From Brachypodius melanocephalos (lineage: Eukaryota > Chordata > Aves > Passeriformes > Pycnonotidae): a stretch of DNA of 64,000 nucleotides. Below the pieces are notes generated by a model, which saw only the letters and a program-made list of their open reading frames with translations, searched no databases and had not been told where the DNA came from. The position numbers were made by a program, and so were the translations under genes. Within the stretch, counting starts at the first letter, position 1; the number at the start of each line of letters is the position of its first letter. The DNA lies in contig VZSR01000028.1 in the NCBI GenBank assembly GCA_013398615.1, forward strand, positions 8,069,313-8,133,312, in the 5' to 3' direction. Of this stretch, positions 24,163-37,790 are shown piece after piece.

Positions 24163-26324
24163 CTGGGCCTTGTCTCATCTGCTCAAGACAGAGGGAGAGC
24201 AGTCAGACCTTTCAGACATCCCACAGCATCCTCCAGAGCTCCTGTCCCAGAGGTGCAGTAGAAGAACCCTGGATTTATTCATTTATTTTTAAATCCTGAA
24301 GCTAGGTCCATTTTTCCCCCATGCTGTTGCAGATGCCTGGGTCCCAGGGAGGTGATTAGGGAAGGCTGGAGAGAGGCACAGTTTTGTTTTGATGTGGGAA
24401 CAAGTGCTCAGGAAATGCAAGAGGGCAGCTCTGCTCTGCTGGTGCCAAGCTCCTCTCCCAGCCCTGAAGCACAGCATGGGATTTAACTTAATTACTGAAC
24501 TTCTGCATTGAATTCTGCCTAGTGTCAGGTGGAGAAGCAGTAAGGGTTTAACCGCCCTAAAATAACATTTCTAAAGATTGTGCCTTGTTTTTCTCACTTG
24601 GTTCGTACAATCCTAAATGGAAAGAGATTAGGAATTAAACATGTGCGGTGTGAAAATCACGAGGTTTGTTTTGTGAACCCAGCTCAATAAAGAGAAGAGG
24701 AAAGGATAAACTACTTAAAGATGCAATCACTAAGAGAGGATCTGGAGACTGCAGGGATGGATAGTGAAGGTGAAAGTCTTGCTGTTTATGCAATTACTCC
24801 TAAATGAAAACAGAAAGACACAATCCAAAGGGAACAAAGACAGACAGACAGACAGACGTGGCACTGATTCTGATCTCAAATGCTTGGAATAGCTTCAACT
24901 TTTCTTGCAAGCTTAATTCTTGGGTGTTTACTTAAATGAGATCCCCACTGGTTTTAATGACGAGCACACCAATTAATTTCAAAAGGCGCGTGAATATTCT
25001 ACTGGAGAAAAAGCAAGCCTAACTGCAAATATAAATTAATAAAGACATTGCAGGCTTTCATACCATCACCTGTCCCACACTTTCATCTCTCACCTGAAAG
25101 AAAAAAAAACACAGACACCAGCAGATGTGCCTGCTTTATTTTCCACAGCAGGCACCTCGGGACATCCCAATCGTTCTCATTTTACCACGTTCCCACCACG
25201 GAGAGGTCCTGGAGAACATAAATGGCACTGGAAGATGTGCTCCAGGATTTGCCCAGCCCATTACACCTGCTGCTGGCCTCTCAGCCCCCTGGAGCAGATC
25301 AGAGCAGGAAGGAAAGGAAGGAAATGCCCTCAGGTCCATCACTGCACGCACATTGAGGGTTTGCTGCTCTTGCTCTACAGTCCTGCTCCTCTTGTGCCTC
25401 TAAAACAGACACTGCCAACAACACAGGGAAGAAATTTTGTGTGCTTTGTAATTCATCTGGGCAAAAGGGAGTGTCTGCATGCAAGCACGTAATAAGAATC
25501 TTTAGATGCTTTAATTTTGCCTTGCTTTATCACCTGGTAGACGGCAAAGGAAACAGTATAACTATTATAAGCATATCTAATTGCACTTTTATCTTAGAGA
25601 GTAAAACTCTGATTCTGGAAATAGCTCAGCCCACATTATGTGTAGACATATGGTCACATCTACATTATAAAGAAATTGCACAAGAGGATGAATCCCTAGC
25701 TTGATGCAGCTCTTGTAAATAAATACATACCATGACTGCTAATTAGATTCATTCCAATTTCCTAGCCCAAACATACATTTTCCAAAGCTATCCAAAGGGC
25801 AGCCATTGGTCTGGACCTTTACTGGTGACTTAACTGACCCTGGGGTAGAATCACAGAGAGGATTTTAATTTCATCCAGCTCCCCTTTGACTGCACTGCCC
25901 CCCAAATCACACCAACACGTGCTAGAGGGGGAAAGGTGATTCACTTCCAGACTACAGACTCTCTCTGAAATAAATTACAAATGCAGGCACGGGAAAAACA
26001 TAATTCTACATCATTGAAGCTACATCAAGGCAGCTCCTGCAGCTCAGAAGGGCAAGGCCATTCCCACCATCCTGGCTGCACATCACTCCTCAGGCTAAAA
26101 GCGTGCTCAGATAACACACGGTAACACTGCTGAGCCAAGGCAGTGGGTTCATCCCTACAGGCCCATAACTGAGTTAAAAATTCCCCAATTACTGACAGAG
26201 GCAGTAGGATCTCTCTTCTGACTCCCAAGCACTGGCATGGATCAGGGAAGGCCACGTGGGTAGAAACTGGAGCAATCTTTGGGCTCTTCAGTGGGTCAGA
26301 TACACCTAAAGTATCCAAAGGCAG
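24163..26324. other. Intronic DNA without recognised genes
   Basis: Unique sequence with one short GACA microsatellite (24838-24857). A small CpG-retaining patch near 24955-25005 (AATGACGAGCACACCAATTA, then AAAGGCGCGTGAAT) is a weak regulatory candidate. No exon was recognised. Confidence 0.55.
24838..24857. repeat. GACA microsatellite
   Basis: About five tandem GACA units. Short and probably unremarkable. Confidence 0.85.
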
Positions 26325-26365
26325 ATATATAAATATATATATAAATATATATATAAATATATATT
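26325..26365. repeat. AT-rich microsatellite, 10-bp period
   Basis: Repeats of a TATATATAAA-like unit, about four copies. Distinct in period from the 7-bp array at 24.0-24.2 kb. Confidence 0.85.
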
Positions 26366-29300
26366 AAATAGTAACATCCAAATAAGGATGTGACTCACTC
26401 GCCACTGCCCAGTTAGAGCAGACCATTCAAGAAATCTCATTTACGGTGCATTTCATTACTGGGAAAGCAAGACAGAACTGTATTTTAAAAGCTGTCACTT
26501 GCTGACAACTTGCAATGTGTGGTTACAAACACTGAAAATGAGTGAAAGGGACACTTTGCTTTAGGAAGGATGAGATGGGAATGGCTGGTACATGTCTTGG
26601 TCTCAAAACATAAGACTTAAGTCTGATGATAAGGAAGTGTTTGCAAGACTAATAACAAAAGCTTGCCTGTTAGAGGATTGAGTGCACGTATGAATTTAGG
26701 AGAGGATTAATTTCATTTACATGCAGGCGACATTAAAGGAAACAGAAAAGCCGCTGCATTCATTAAAAAAAAAAAAATAAGAGTGAAAAGTGGCATGTCA
26801 TTCAGCTTAAGCAGGAAAAATGTGCACTACATAAGCAGGAAACCTTTCCAAAAACCCCACTTTTTTTGGTTACATGCAGACAGCCAGGAGTGCTGTGTTC
26901 AAGTGCTAGCAAGGCCCATGATCCCTGCCTGTCTAGCACAATTTGGGCATATTCAACTAGCAGTCTAAAACTTAATACATTGTAAGGAAGCCAGTTCTCT
27001 TCTGGTATCTGACACTTTTAAACAATTTATGTATTTCAGTACAAACTGTGTTTATAGGTGGTAAGTGGATTTAAGTATTAAATAATGAAGAGATGTTCTT
27101 CCCACATCAGTTGAGTGATTGCAGCATTAAAGGATAGGAACATTACTGCACAAAAACTGCCAGGTTTTTCCGTCAAAGAAGCTGTTTCCTAAATATTTCA
27201 TAAAGTTACTTTTTCGAGTGGCACTAAATATTTTTTAAAGATGCTACCTCCTCAGTAAATGTCTCACTAAGTGGCTTTTTTTTGAACAAGGCAGCTGCTT
27301 TCCAGCCATTTAGCTTTTCTGCACACTCGAGCATCAGTGTGATGAATGGAGCACACAAGGGTGCCAGACTACCCAGAGCTTACAGGACAGCAAGCACCTG
27401 AGTGTGTAAACACCCAGTGTCTGGAATTACCACAAATATATGTTTACTAGAGTTTATTATTATTGGATTGCTGCTGTCATCTGGAGATGCCACCCTTGTG
27501 GGAGGCAAGCTGGAAAAAGCAGAGAGACACTGAACCAAGCGAGCTTTAATGAAATTGGACAGGGAGAGTCCAAAGTTCCACAATCTTGTTTTAACTCTGT
27601 GCCTTCCAGGAAACACAAAGTTTAATCAACTTTAAATTTTCAGTATACACTTTAAAGTATCTCCTTCATTTTTTGACTTTTTGTAGCTGGCAAGTACAAC
27701 GCAAGGAGCAATTCCCAACTTATTTCATCAAAGCTGCATCCTGCCACAGGTCCTTGAGATCTGTTCAAGAAATGGCCAGAGGGTCACAGACTTCTCTGGA
27801 GAGTCCATCTTTCTTTCCAGCATGGACACTGCCCTCTCCAGCCACCAGCCATGGGACAGACCTCAGCATTCCTTGCACTGCAGCTGAAACAATCCACACT
27901 CTCTGTTACCAGCCAAGTCCTACTCTGCTCCCTCATCCCCTCTCATTTCTTCAAAATTACTTTTTCATAACTTCTTTGCATCTTTGTGCTATGAGCAAAA
28001 GCTCAGGTCTTCATCTTACAGACCTTGAAAGTGAATTTTTTAAAAAAAACCCACACAAAAAAACCCTCAAAACACAAAACAAAAAACCATTCTTACAAGA
28101 AAATTCTAGAAGAGGTATCTTCACTGCCATGCTGTCACACCCTGCTTGTTCAACCTGAATATAAGAATGAATGGGAAATATTTATGAGCAGCAAAATAAG
28201 AGTGGTATAAACCAGTTCTACCATTCTGTCACCTGCAACACCTAAATACAAAAATTGTCATGTTTTTCCAATCAGCTAAATGCCAGCTGCAACAGTATCA
28301 TTAAATCTGTACGGGGTCTAACAAATTAACAAGTAAAGCAATTAAGACTGTATTAGAGACCTTATTCTTATAACATAATCAAAAACGTTTCTTTACTTCT
28401 GACAAAAAAACCATAAATGTCAAAACAAAAGCTCAGAGCTCGAATTCTCGTTTTCAGACTGAGCAAAGGCAGTTAATCTACTTCTGAAATGGCACCCAGT
28501 TTTGAAAAACTGCTTGGAAAGATCTGGGATATGAAATGGCATAAAGCTCAAAAAATAAAAATTAAAAAAAAAAATTAAAAAGGCAAGAATTAGGGAAGTA
28601 TAGGCAGAAAGCAAACATATGGGGAAAAAAGTGCATATGGGAAACATATGGGAAAAAGAAAAGCAAAGCAGAAGCCCAGGACAGACAGACATAAAGAAGT
28701 ACAGGGACTGTAACACAACTGCATTTAACAAACCTTCTCAATTACAAGTAACACAGTCATGGACAGCCCTCAGTCCTCCAAACCATGGATGTAAAAGGAA
28801 TGCAACAGGGAAATAAAGCAGAAAGAAAATACTAAAGTTTAACTTGTTTTTTTTTCCCCTTAAAACAAGGGGAGTGATTTTCAAGGGAAGTAATCACTAG
28901 ATCTGCTTATTTTCTTCCAAGTATTTCTCAAATACAGAGCTCTGTCATAAAAATGATCACCCACCAGGCAATCTTAGCATCCCAGGATTTTATTTCATTT
29001 TTTTCAAAGTGTTCAAGTATGCATAACAATTCACCAGCACTGCCCTTTAAAGTTTTATGATGTTTCCTTTCCTTCCTTTCATGGCCAAGCTTGGCCACCC
29101 TGCAGGGACCCAGCACAGAGAAAGGGGGACAGAAGAAAACAGAAGGGTCACCCCAAAGCAAAGCAGCACAGAACCACAGCCAGTTGTGTCCTGTGCTTCC
29201 CTGCAGCGATGAAGGGTGAAAGAGAACAGGCAGATGTGAGAGCTAATCCTGTCAGGAAAAAGTTGACAATAATGTGTATTTCTGCAGCCTGGCACTCTAC

Positions 29301-32300
29301 GGCGTCCCTGGGAAATGGATGTTGCAAAAGCAAGATGCTTCTTCAGATTAAATAGCCACATGTTTGACTGCTCTCATATTTTTTTTTAGAAGTAAAAATG
29401 CATTGAGGGTGACTAGCATTTGTTTGCTGTGGAGCTCAACTTCATTCAATTTATGTCTGTCATTTTGAAAATTCCGTCTGTGAAGAAATGATGGTTGCAG
29501 TAGGTAAGTGATAAGAATAACAATCTAGTCAGGGTGGCAAAATTGAGAAAATTAAACTGTACAACTGCATGAGAATCAACAGTAAGATCTAAGCTCAACA
29601 AAATGCATCTATTTCTAAATATCTGCCATGAAAGTAGCAAATTTGAGTAAGGTTTGGGTTTGGGGTTTTTTGGGGGTTTTTTCCCCACAAAAAAGAAATC
29701 TTCAGTGGATTCAGATCATCCTCAAGAAATCACATAAGGAGAGTCAGCTAAAGTTGACTGGGAGGTCAAAGAGCTGTGCTCCAAAATGAATGGAACCACC
29801 AAGGTGAGGTTTGCACCAGGCAGGACAACACAAAATGTTCACCAAGCTGGGGAGATTTTCCACAGAGAGGGAAAAAAAACACACCAGAGGAGAAGAGGAG
29901 AAAGATTAAAAGACAAAGAGGTCAGAAATAAAACTTATGCCTGTAGAAGTGTAGAAGTAATTCATGTTTAATTCTCTTCTGTCAGAGGAGAAAGAACAAA
30001 TATATCCACACACATACACAACTTAGAGCAATTAATAGTGCAGAAGGAAATAAATCTGTCAGCTCCTGACAAGGATCACACTATTCTTACAAAATACAAA
30101 CAAGCCTATCTTACAAGTGTTTTAACCCGGAATTTATCAAAGCACCTTCTGGAGAAGCTGAACATTCTAATGGATGCATCAAAGGCAACAGAGAAGTCAC
30201 AGCACAAGCAGAGACTCCAGAAAACTAAAAACTCTACCCACAGCCAAACACTGCATTTGTGGCAAGGAATCTGAGGGGTGGAGGAGGGAATAGGGAAAGG
30301 GTAAGAATAGAATGGAGTGAGTGGTCCCAATGATGCCAGTGGGACTATGTATAGAACAAACACATGCCACGATCAATGCAGACTGCACAATCCACCCCCA
30401 GGTATCTGCACATCGAGGAACCACCAGCAACATCCATGGAATTCTTCTGATTTCACCTTTTAAACTGATTGCTGGGAGGCATTTTGATAGATTCACGTTG
30501 AAATGCTGGAGAGTTTTCAAATAAAAGCCACGCCAATATCAAAACTGGAGGAACTGATATATGAAGAAAGGGAAACAGCTGAGCATGCCAAGCTTGGAAA
30601 AGGTGCAAGTGATGAGGATTCTTACAGCTTACAAATATCATCAAGGAGACAGCAATTAGTCAGGACAAAATGGCTCTAATTTCAAATAACACAAAGGAAA
30701 ACAGTGGCAAAATAGTAATAGTTTCAGGAAATCCTTTATGGCAGAAAAGTGCAGCAACATTTATTTTAAAGCACAGAGCATCCCATATAGATGCACACAT
30801 TAGATCATCTTACATGGAGCCAGTCACAGTCTACAGCTCTGTCAAAGCATCATCATGATCCTACTGGATGGCTGTCAGACAGAGGGGACACCCAAGGAGC
30901 CTCTGCTGTTCCTTTTTTGGGTGGTGATGGTGACTTCTACTCCAAACGAAACTGCAGAAAGGTTTGTGTGGAAATACAGCTATATCGAGTCCTTGCAGCT
31001 ATTCACTTCAGTGAAAATTCTGAAGTGATTACAGCTAATAAACACGCTATTTCTAAGCCTCTGAAGTGATATTATGACTCTGATGGACCATATGGTTACG
31101 CTGTATTTATACTGCACTGAGCTCTCCACATGTCAGCTGTGACTGTGTTCTGGGGACACACAGCAGGTTTGGGTGCTGGGGGGACCTCAGTGGGACTTCT
31201 GGTGGGTGGTGGCACTGCTGTGAACCACCCACCCCACGCCAAACTGCAGCACTGCCAAACTCAAGGGAACATTTCCTCAACTGGAGCCTTCTTTCCCAAC
31301 CCCAATACCCAAATCAGCCATCAAAGGTTGGTGGTAATTGGCAACGAACTAAATTAAGCAAAATACCCTGTGCTCAGACTGTTTTGCCAGCAACAGGAGC
31401 AGATGCTTTCCTAGAGGCAGTATTTAATTTACCAAGACCCCATTCACTTGCTAACAGCACTGAGCACGATCAAGGCCTCCTGTGTCATTGGGAAAGTCGT
31501 AGCTGCTTTAAGAGTGCCCGTAAATAATCAAGAAATGTTGCTGAGTAACACAAAATGTCACTAACTTCTTGCAACGTCAATCCCGTTCTTCAGAGAGACA
31601 ACAGAACCTCTCAAGAAGGGCACTAAAGTATTTCCTCTTTATAGGTCACTGAGCTATTAGTATTTTTTACTTTTCCTAACTCTGTTCCCATGGAGTTATG
31701 CCACGAGACAGACGCGCAGTCACATTAACCCCACTGCAATCCTGCCACTCCACTGAAAACATGACCTATTAGTAATTAATCTTGGAATTGGAGGTAACAA
31801 CAGTGCTCTCCACCTTACCAACAGCACTGCTCATCCTGCATTTACAGCTCCTACAAGGACCCCTCACAGGGGAGAGGGAACCAGGGAGTGTGTCAGCTAC
31901 TGCAAAATGAGACAGGAGCCGCTGCCTCCGTAACCCGTGATCCACCAAAAGCTTTTTCTTCGTTTCATTTTCTGCAGTTAAACACATACTTGGAGACACA
32001 AAAGGTCCATTTGTTTCCTCTCTCGATGCCCACATGTGAGACTCATTAATGTTAATTGGATTTATGAGTGCCTGCTGGAAAGAGAAGAAACCGTAAAGAT
32101 TTCCCATTTGCAGGGAAACAATCAAAGGAATAATTTTTTGTGCGTCTTGCTGATGAAGAGAGGAGGAAATAATGGATGAGTCACATTACATTATGATTCA
32201 AAATTCTTAAAATAGAAGAGATGAAAACACTGATTTCTGTACAGGTCATATTCATGTAAGGGACTCTTTCTAAGAATCCAATTTGAACCTTCAAGTATAG

Positions 32301-33961
32301 TCCTGCTTATAGTCTAATTACCCAACTCCAAGAAGAAATCCTGGTCTCTGAATTGTAATTACACAGATTTGTTGCTGTAATTCAATTTGTCAGGTGTAAA
32401 ATACAAGTGCAATTTCCTCTACACCTCCCCTCCTCCCTGTAGCCTTCAAAGAGACACTGAACTTGAGCCATTTGGTAATTTATTCCATATTGTAGCTTTC
32501 ACATTTACCATGCATAAAACTTCTGACGGATTTTTTTTTTTTTTTAAAGGTGATTATACATGGCTCTAGTTACTCTACTAACTGGTTTGAAAATAAATCC
32601 AACATTCATCTGGTGGCTACAACGCAGCATTAGCCACTACCTGCCTGGCCTGCAGGACACTTCAAAGGTCAAGATTTCTGCTACCTCTGATGGGCATGAG
32701 GGAGAACATCCACAATCCTCACACACATGCACTGATCTGCTCCTTGGGAACTTCCCCAAGGTTAGTCCTCTGCTCAGCCCCAGTCAGGTAAGTGGAGACT
32801 CTCTGGATCAACAAGGCCCCTCTCACAGAAAAGAGAGCTCCAGCCACTCATAAAGAACTTTGGCACTTCCTTCCTACAGGATCATGTTTCTTCCATGACA
32901 ATCAAGAGCTATAAGGAATGGGTATGATGCCACACCACTGTGTTAAACCACAGGCTTGAATATACAGAGTGTATATATCAACAATATTATACATGTATGA
33001 TAATATTAAAAAATACATATAAAAATATAAATATGTAATGTGAACTAAGTATGTAAATATATCAACACCATAAGCACACCACACCCACTGTATGAAAAGA
33101 TGCAAAATAGCTGAATAACATCCTGGAAATAATCAAGCTGTCGAATCAAGCTGTGCTCGTGCACTGCCCATCCCACAGTGCATGAGCTCTGTGGGCTGAA
33201 CAAGGTAAGGCTGAGTTTGTTTCTCATTTTCCCCCTCTTTGAAACAATCTACAATGAAGGACTGCAGCATATAATGCTTTAGAAAATGCTTGGCTGGAGT
33301 TTTCCTTGCCTCTGCATAAAGCTGTTCTAATGACAACAATTCAATTTCTCTGTCGGTTGTGTTCCCCAGTACCTTTTAAAAGCCTTTCCAAAATTAAGGT
33401 TATATACTCCAGTAATTTTCAATATGAAAAAGTGTAATCAATAAAATACTGCTGATAATGCACACGATTTGTGGAGAGTGAGAGAGCTAAATATGAATTA
33501 GTTTTGGACAAGTTCCGAGTCTATCATCTTTCTTAATTACAACTTGGGTCATTGACTGCAAATCGCATGACTCAGCTCGGGAATCCCTACAAAGAAATCC
33601 TAAGTAGATTTAATAGTTGCACTTGATTTATTTGTTACTCAGAAGCTGAAACAAGCCCCGTGTTTCAGACCTCTGGCAGAGCAGGAGCTCCCCAGAGAAT
33701 GTCAGTGCAGGCACCGCTCCTGCCAGCTGGATGTCATCAGGGACGAGGGAAGCCAGAGCACTCTGGAGTCCCAAAAGGTTGGGAACAGGGCACAGCAGGG
33801 ACATGCCTCCCTCCCCAAGAAACCTCACCACTGAGGATTAAATTAAAAGCTACTCCTCTACAGATCAAACATGATCAAACTGTAACCCTGACTGAGGATG
33901 GAGGGACATTGAGTCCTACACTTTGCTTAAAAGCACAGTCAATTAAATTATTGCCGCTCAG
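26366..33961. other. Intronic DNA without recognised genes
   Basis: AT-leaning unique sequence with scattered A/T runs (for example T-rich at 32529-32545). Short open frames (up to 161 codons near 27673-28158) show no protein-like features. No mobile element was recognised. Confidence 0.55.
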
Positions 33962-34125
33962 TCAAGTTTTGGGCATCCCTAAGGATGGAGATGCCACAGT
34001 CCCTCCTTCCAGTGCTTGACCACCCTCAATTTTATTTTTTTACCTTGTATCTGATGAGGATTTCCCATCTCTTAACTTGAACTTGTTGCCTCCTATCACA
34101 CCCCTCCAAGGCAAGCCTGACTGAC
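33962..34125 (-). mobile_element. CR1 LINE fragment, internal 3' region
   Basis: The plus strand carries the CR1 antisense motifs GGGCATCCCTAAGGATGGAG, CCAGTGCTTGACCACCCTCA, GATTTCCCATCTCTTAACTT and GAACTTGTTGCCTCCTATCA. The middle is partly replaced by a T-rich stretch. The terminal 3' repeat is missing and the fragment is old. It looks like a different CR1 subfamily from the copy at 230-775. Confidence 0.85.
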
Positions 34126-35791
34126 CAAAAATCGTCAAAGTCTGTCTGGTTTCCCAGCAAACAAACAATGCAGACAGTGCCACTGCTGCCATGGACATGC
34201 TGACAAGGACAGGCAAACCTTTGTCCTAGTTTCCTCCAGTTCTATCCCTAATGATGTGTTATCTCTTGGTACCCCTCCATCTTCTCTCTCTTCTGTTCTG
34301 CTTTCCTTCACACAGCTCACTACGGTTTCCTTTCAGACACTGGAGCACTGGGAAGCTCCACTTTTCCTTCTCTAATTCTCCATTATTTACAAAGCAGCAC
34401 CACTCTGGGCACACTCGACCACCACAGGGAGCTGGTGGTGCAGCCACCAGGTTTTGCTGGGCTTTTCTAATTACACTGCCATGACACTTCCATACCCACG
34501 AGCACTCCAAGGTGTTTCATAAAGAGAACTCCAAGTGTTTCTGACATCCTGCTGCTGGGAAGCTTTTCTCTCTGCTCAGCATCAGTGACACAACTCCACA
34601 GACCTCCGGAAGCAGCCCTTTAAAACTGCTTTCACCTCCTTCTAATCCTCAATTCCACCTGCCAGTTCATGCAAATTCACTGATTTCCCAAACAAACAGG
34701 TGTCAGGTGATTTACCGGCTCATTTGCACAGCAGAAGGACAAGCAAATATTATCTCGATTTTTCTCCCTCATGAAATATTTCCATAAAACCATCAGAAAA
34801 AAAAAAATTAGCATTGCAATTAGAAATATCAATGCAAGGAAGCAAGAAAACCCATTTATTCAGCAGTCTGTTCCACTGCTACCCTCTGAGTATCCTGAAA
34901 CATTATCTATATTTTAAGAATGTTTCATAAACTAGCAGCATAAATGGTATTTTGCTTTAAAAAAAGTCTACTAACAACCTTGCTTTATTTGTAGAAACAG
35001 TTGTTTACTGCTCGTGTTGAAAAGCATTATGTTCTTTATGCAACTACATTAAGTTTCCAGAGTCTCACTTTTAAGCAAAACTAAAACCTAAAAACTTTTT
35101 TTTTTTACAATAAAGAGTATTTTGTAAAAATAGAATAGAATAGAATTTTTTTTGTAAAAATAGAATAATAAAAATAAAATTACTTTGCCCTTTTTAAAAA
35201 AAATCAGAAACCAACCCAAATGAGTGTTGAATACTCACATAAACAGGCTCAGAAGTAAGTGTCAAGGCTGGGACAGGCAGGTTTGGGGGCTGGCAAGGTT
35301 TGAGGACATCTCTGTGTTATACTCTCTCATGATAAAGCCAACCATTTCCAAGAGAGGAAGACAAAACATCCTATACAATTACACATCTTTAAGCAAACTT
35401 CACTAAATAATTATACATTTCAATAATGTAAATAAGAAAAAAAGAAAAAAAAGGCATTTTGCTTTATAAATTTAGGCTCAGACTGTTTCATGGACTGCTT
35501 GGCCAGACCCCTTACACATCAGAATCCTTTACAGACCCAAGTGTGCCCCAAGTTTTAACTCCAGACATTTTATCAAAATCCATTTGATCAAGAAGTAGCT
35601 GATATTCTGTAATGGGCATTGTGGTTTCCTGCCAAAAACAGTTGCAGCAGAAATTAAATACTTAGAAATGGCAGCTATTTAAACAATTGTATTCCACCAT
35701 GTACAGCAATATATATTTATTTAAAAAAAATTTAAAAAAAAACCCAACAACAACAACATCACAACCAATCCACATACTTCATGGACACCAA
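34126..35791. other. Intronic DNA without recognised genes
   Basis: Unique sequence. At 35119-35181 a TTTTGTAAAAATAGAAT block is duplicated with short TAGAA repeats between the copies. Nothing else was recognised. Confidence 0.55.
35119..35181 (+). repeat. Local duplication with TAGAA repeats
   Basis: TTTTGTAAAAATAGAAT occurs twice about 35 bases apart, with AGAAT units between them and an A/T-rich tail. This is replication slippage in AT-rich sequence. Confidence 0.75.
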
Positions 35792-35884
35792 GATCACAGA
35801 ATCATGGAATAGTGTGGGCTGGAATGGACCTCAAAGACCATTTCATTCCAACCCTATTGCCATGGGCAGGGACATCTGCACTGA
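35792..35884 (-). mobile_element. CR1 LINE 3'-end fragment
   Basis: The plus strand reads ATCACAGAATCATGGAATAG, GGCTGGAATGGACCTCAAAG and CCATGGGCAGGGACATCTGC. This is the antisense of the avian CR1 terminal region, including the ATTCTATGATTCT-type end repeat at the left edge. Only about 90 bp remain because of 5' truncation. Confidence 0.93.
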
Positions 35885-37599
35885 TTTGTATTCTTTGTGG
35901 AAGTATGACATCAGCTAGATGGAAAGGAAGCTCCTTTCCTAAGACCAGAAACTCACTTCCATGAGGCAAATTCTAACAGATATTGTGCAGAGCTAAGTTT
36001 GAAAGAAAACAATCTGACCAAGACTTGGCCAGTGTAGGCAATCAAGCTATCTGCTGGCTGTGAGAAATCTTGCAACATGAATATTTGAGTTCAGCTGGGT
36101 CCCAGAGGAGGTAGCCTGATCACTTGCTATTTGGGGGAAGAAGCCTTCTCTAAAAATATCCTTCTCACACGCATTAAAAAATCATTTAAAAAATGCAAAT
36201 CACCACGGTCCGACACAAAGCCTGGCGAGTCCCAAGTTGTTGGTACAAACCAAGAATGTTGATGAGCTTCTAAACACAAACAAATCAAAAAACCCCTCTC
36301 AGTTCCTCGCACCAATCCTCAACATTCTCCAAGCCACTTGCAGAATTTTAAAACAAAACCTGTTCTTCATCTTGTGCAATCAGGGAAGCAACGCCAGGTG
36401 GGAGATATGGAGATCGCTCTCCAGGCATTACTTCTGGATTTGCTCTTACAGCTGTGAAGGAAGAATCTGCATTTCCATTCTTACACCACCGTCTGCATAA
36501 CTACCACCCATTTAAAATTCCATATTAAAAATATTTGGAAATTTACCCCCTGAATTAATTAAAAAGAAAAAAAAAATTGAAAAGTTCCCACCAAAATTCA
36601 TGCTCCCACACGACTCAGAGCGTTCAGAACAAACATCCTCTGCCAAGGGAGAAACAAAACCCTTTTTACTGCCTCATCTGTACCCCTGCCTTGGCCAGTC
36701 CTCAGAGGAAAGGAACTGCAAACACATTTTAACAAAATAAATTAATTACGCTATGAGTTAAAATCTCCTGATTCCTGACGCCTTCAGACAGTTTCTTATC
36801 TCCACTGAACAAACAAGGTTAAACATGACAAATATTTTGCCTTCTTGTGAGTAAATGTTGTTTTGTTTACTTTGGTTTTTTTTTTTTTTTTTTAAACAAC
36901 ATAAGTCACAGCTCATCATATAACAGTCTCTCAAGAATGCTGGGGGAAAAGCATTTGTTCTCACTCCAATAATGTGTGGAAAAATAGAAGGGTCTGATGA
37001 GTATTTGTTTTTAAGGGACTGGCCAGATACAGCCAAATTAGGAAGGCTCACTCCCTCTGCCATGTTTACAATTGAATCACAAGTGAGCAAACAAAAAAAA
37101 TCAACTCACTTTCCACTACCACCAGGCAATATTAAAGAATCTGTCTTATAACTATTAACTGCATTTAGATATGAAATTACAGAAAATGTTCTGGGTTGAT
37201 TTTGTGGGATTCTTTAAGCTCATCCCTACCTACATTTTAAGATGCATCTGAAGAGACGGCTTTGATTTTTGATTTTTGATTTTTGCAGAGAGTGATTGTT
37301 CCTGTTGACATGCCTGAATGCCATGAAGAAAAAGGAAATACTGCAGTTGTCACCAGTTAGGGGCATCAGAGACCTTGCAGCTACTTAGCCAAGTCCTACA
37401 CAAAACCCCACTGTGCTCAGCTAAGAGGCCACTCACCACTCAGTGTCCTCTAGATCCACAACTCAGAGTTAACTCTTTTTTTCAACAGTGAATCCCTGCT
37501 AAAAGGAAGGTCAGGAAACCTGAATTTTCCCAGAGCCCACAGGAAAGACTTGTAGGATTGCAATCTGCACCTTGGAAAGGCCTAATTGGTTTAAAGACT
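35885..37599. other. Intronic DNA without recognised genes
   Basis: Unique sequence with an 18-base T run (36876-36893) and a short GATTTTT microsatellite (37261-37284). No exon was recognised. Confidence 0.55.
37261..37284 (+). repeat. GATTTTT heptamer microsatellite
   Basis: Three tandem GATTTTT units after a partial unit. Short. Confidence 0.85.
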
Positions 37600-37790
37600 T
37601 CAGAAATGTCTGTGGTTTTGAAAACACAGGAGCCAAATGCTGTTTTGCAGTTAGCAACGTGGTAAACAACACGCTAGCAATGCCGCTTTCCAAGTGTGAG
37701 CAACGTGTTAAAATTAATGTTGTGGATCTCAGAGCTAAGAGACTGCCACGGGTATTTGCATCAGAAAATATTCCAGGCAAAGGCTCTCCT
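37600..37790. promoter_or_regulatory. Candidate intronic enhancer with a repeated GCAACGTG motif
   Basis: GCAACGTGGTAAA (37654-37666) and GCAACGTGTTAAA (37700-37712) recur 46 bases apart. Between and around them are retained CpGs (ACGCTAGC, GCCGCTTTC, CCACGGG) and AATTAAT cores. Repeated non-tandem motifs with preserved CpGs in AT-rich intron suggest a multi-site regulatory element. The factor is not identified and conservation is untested. Confidence 0.25.
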
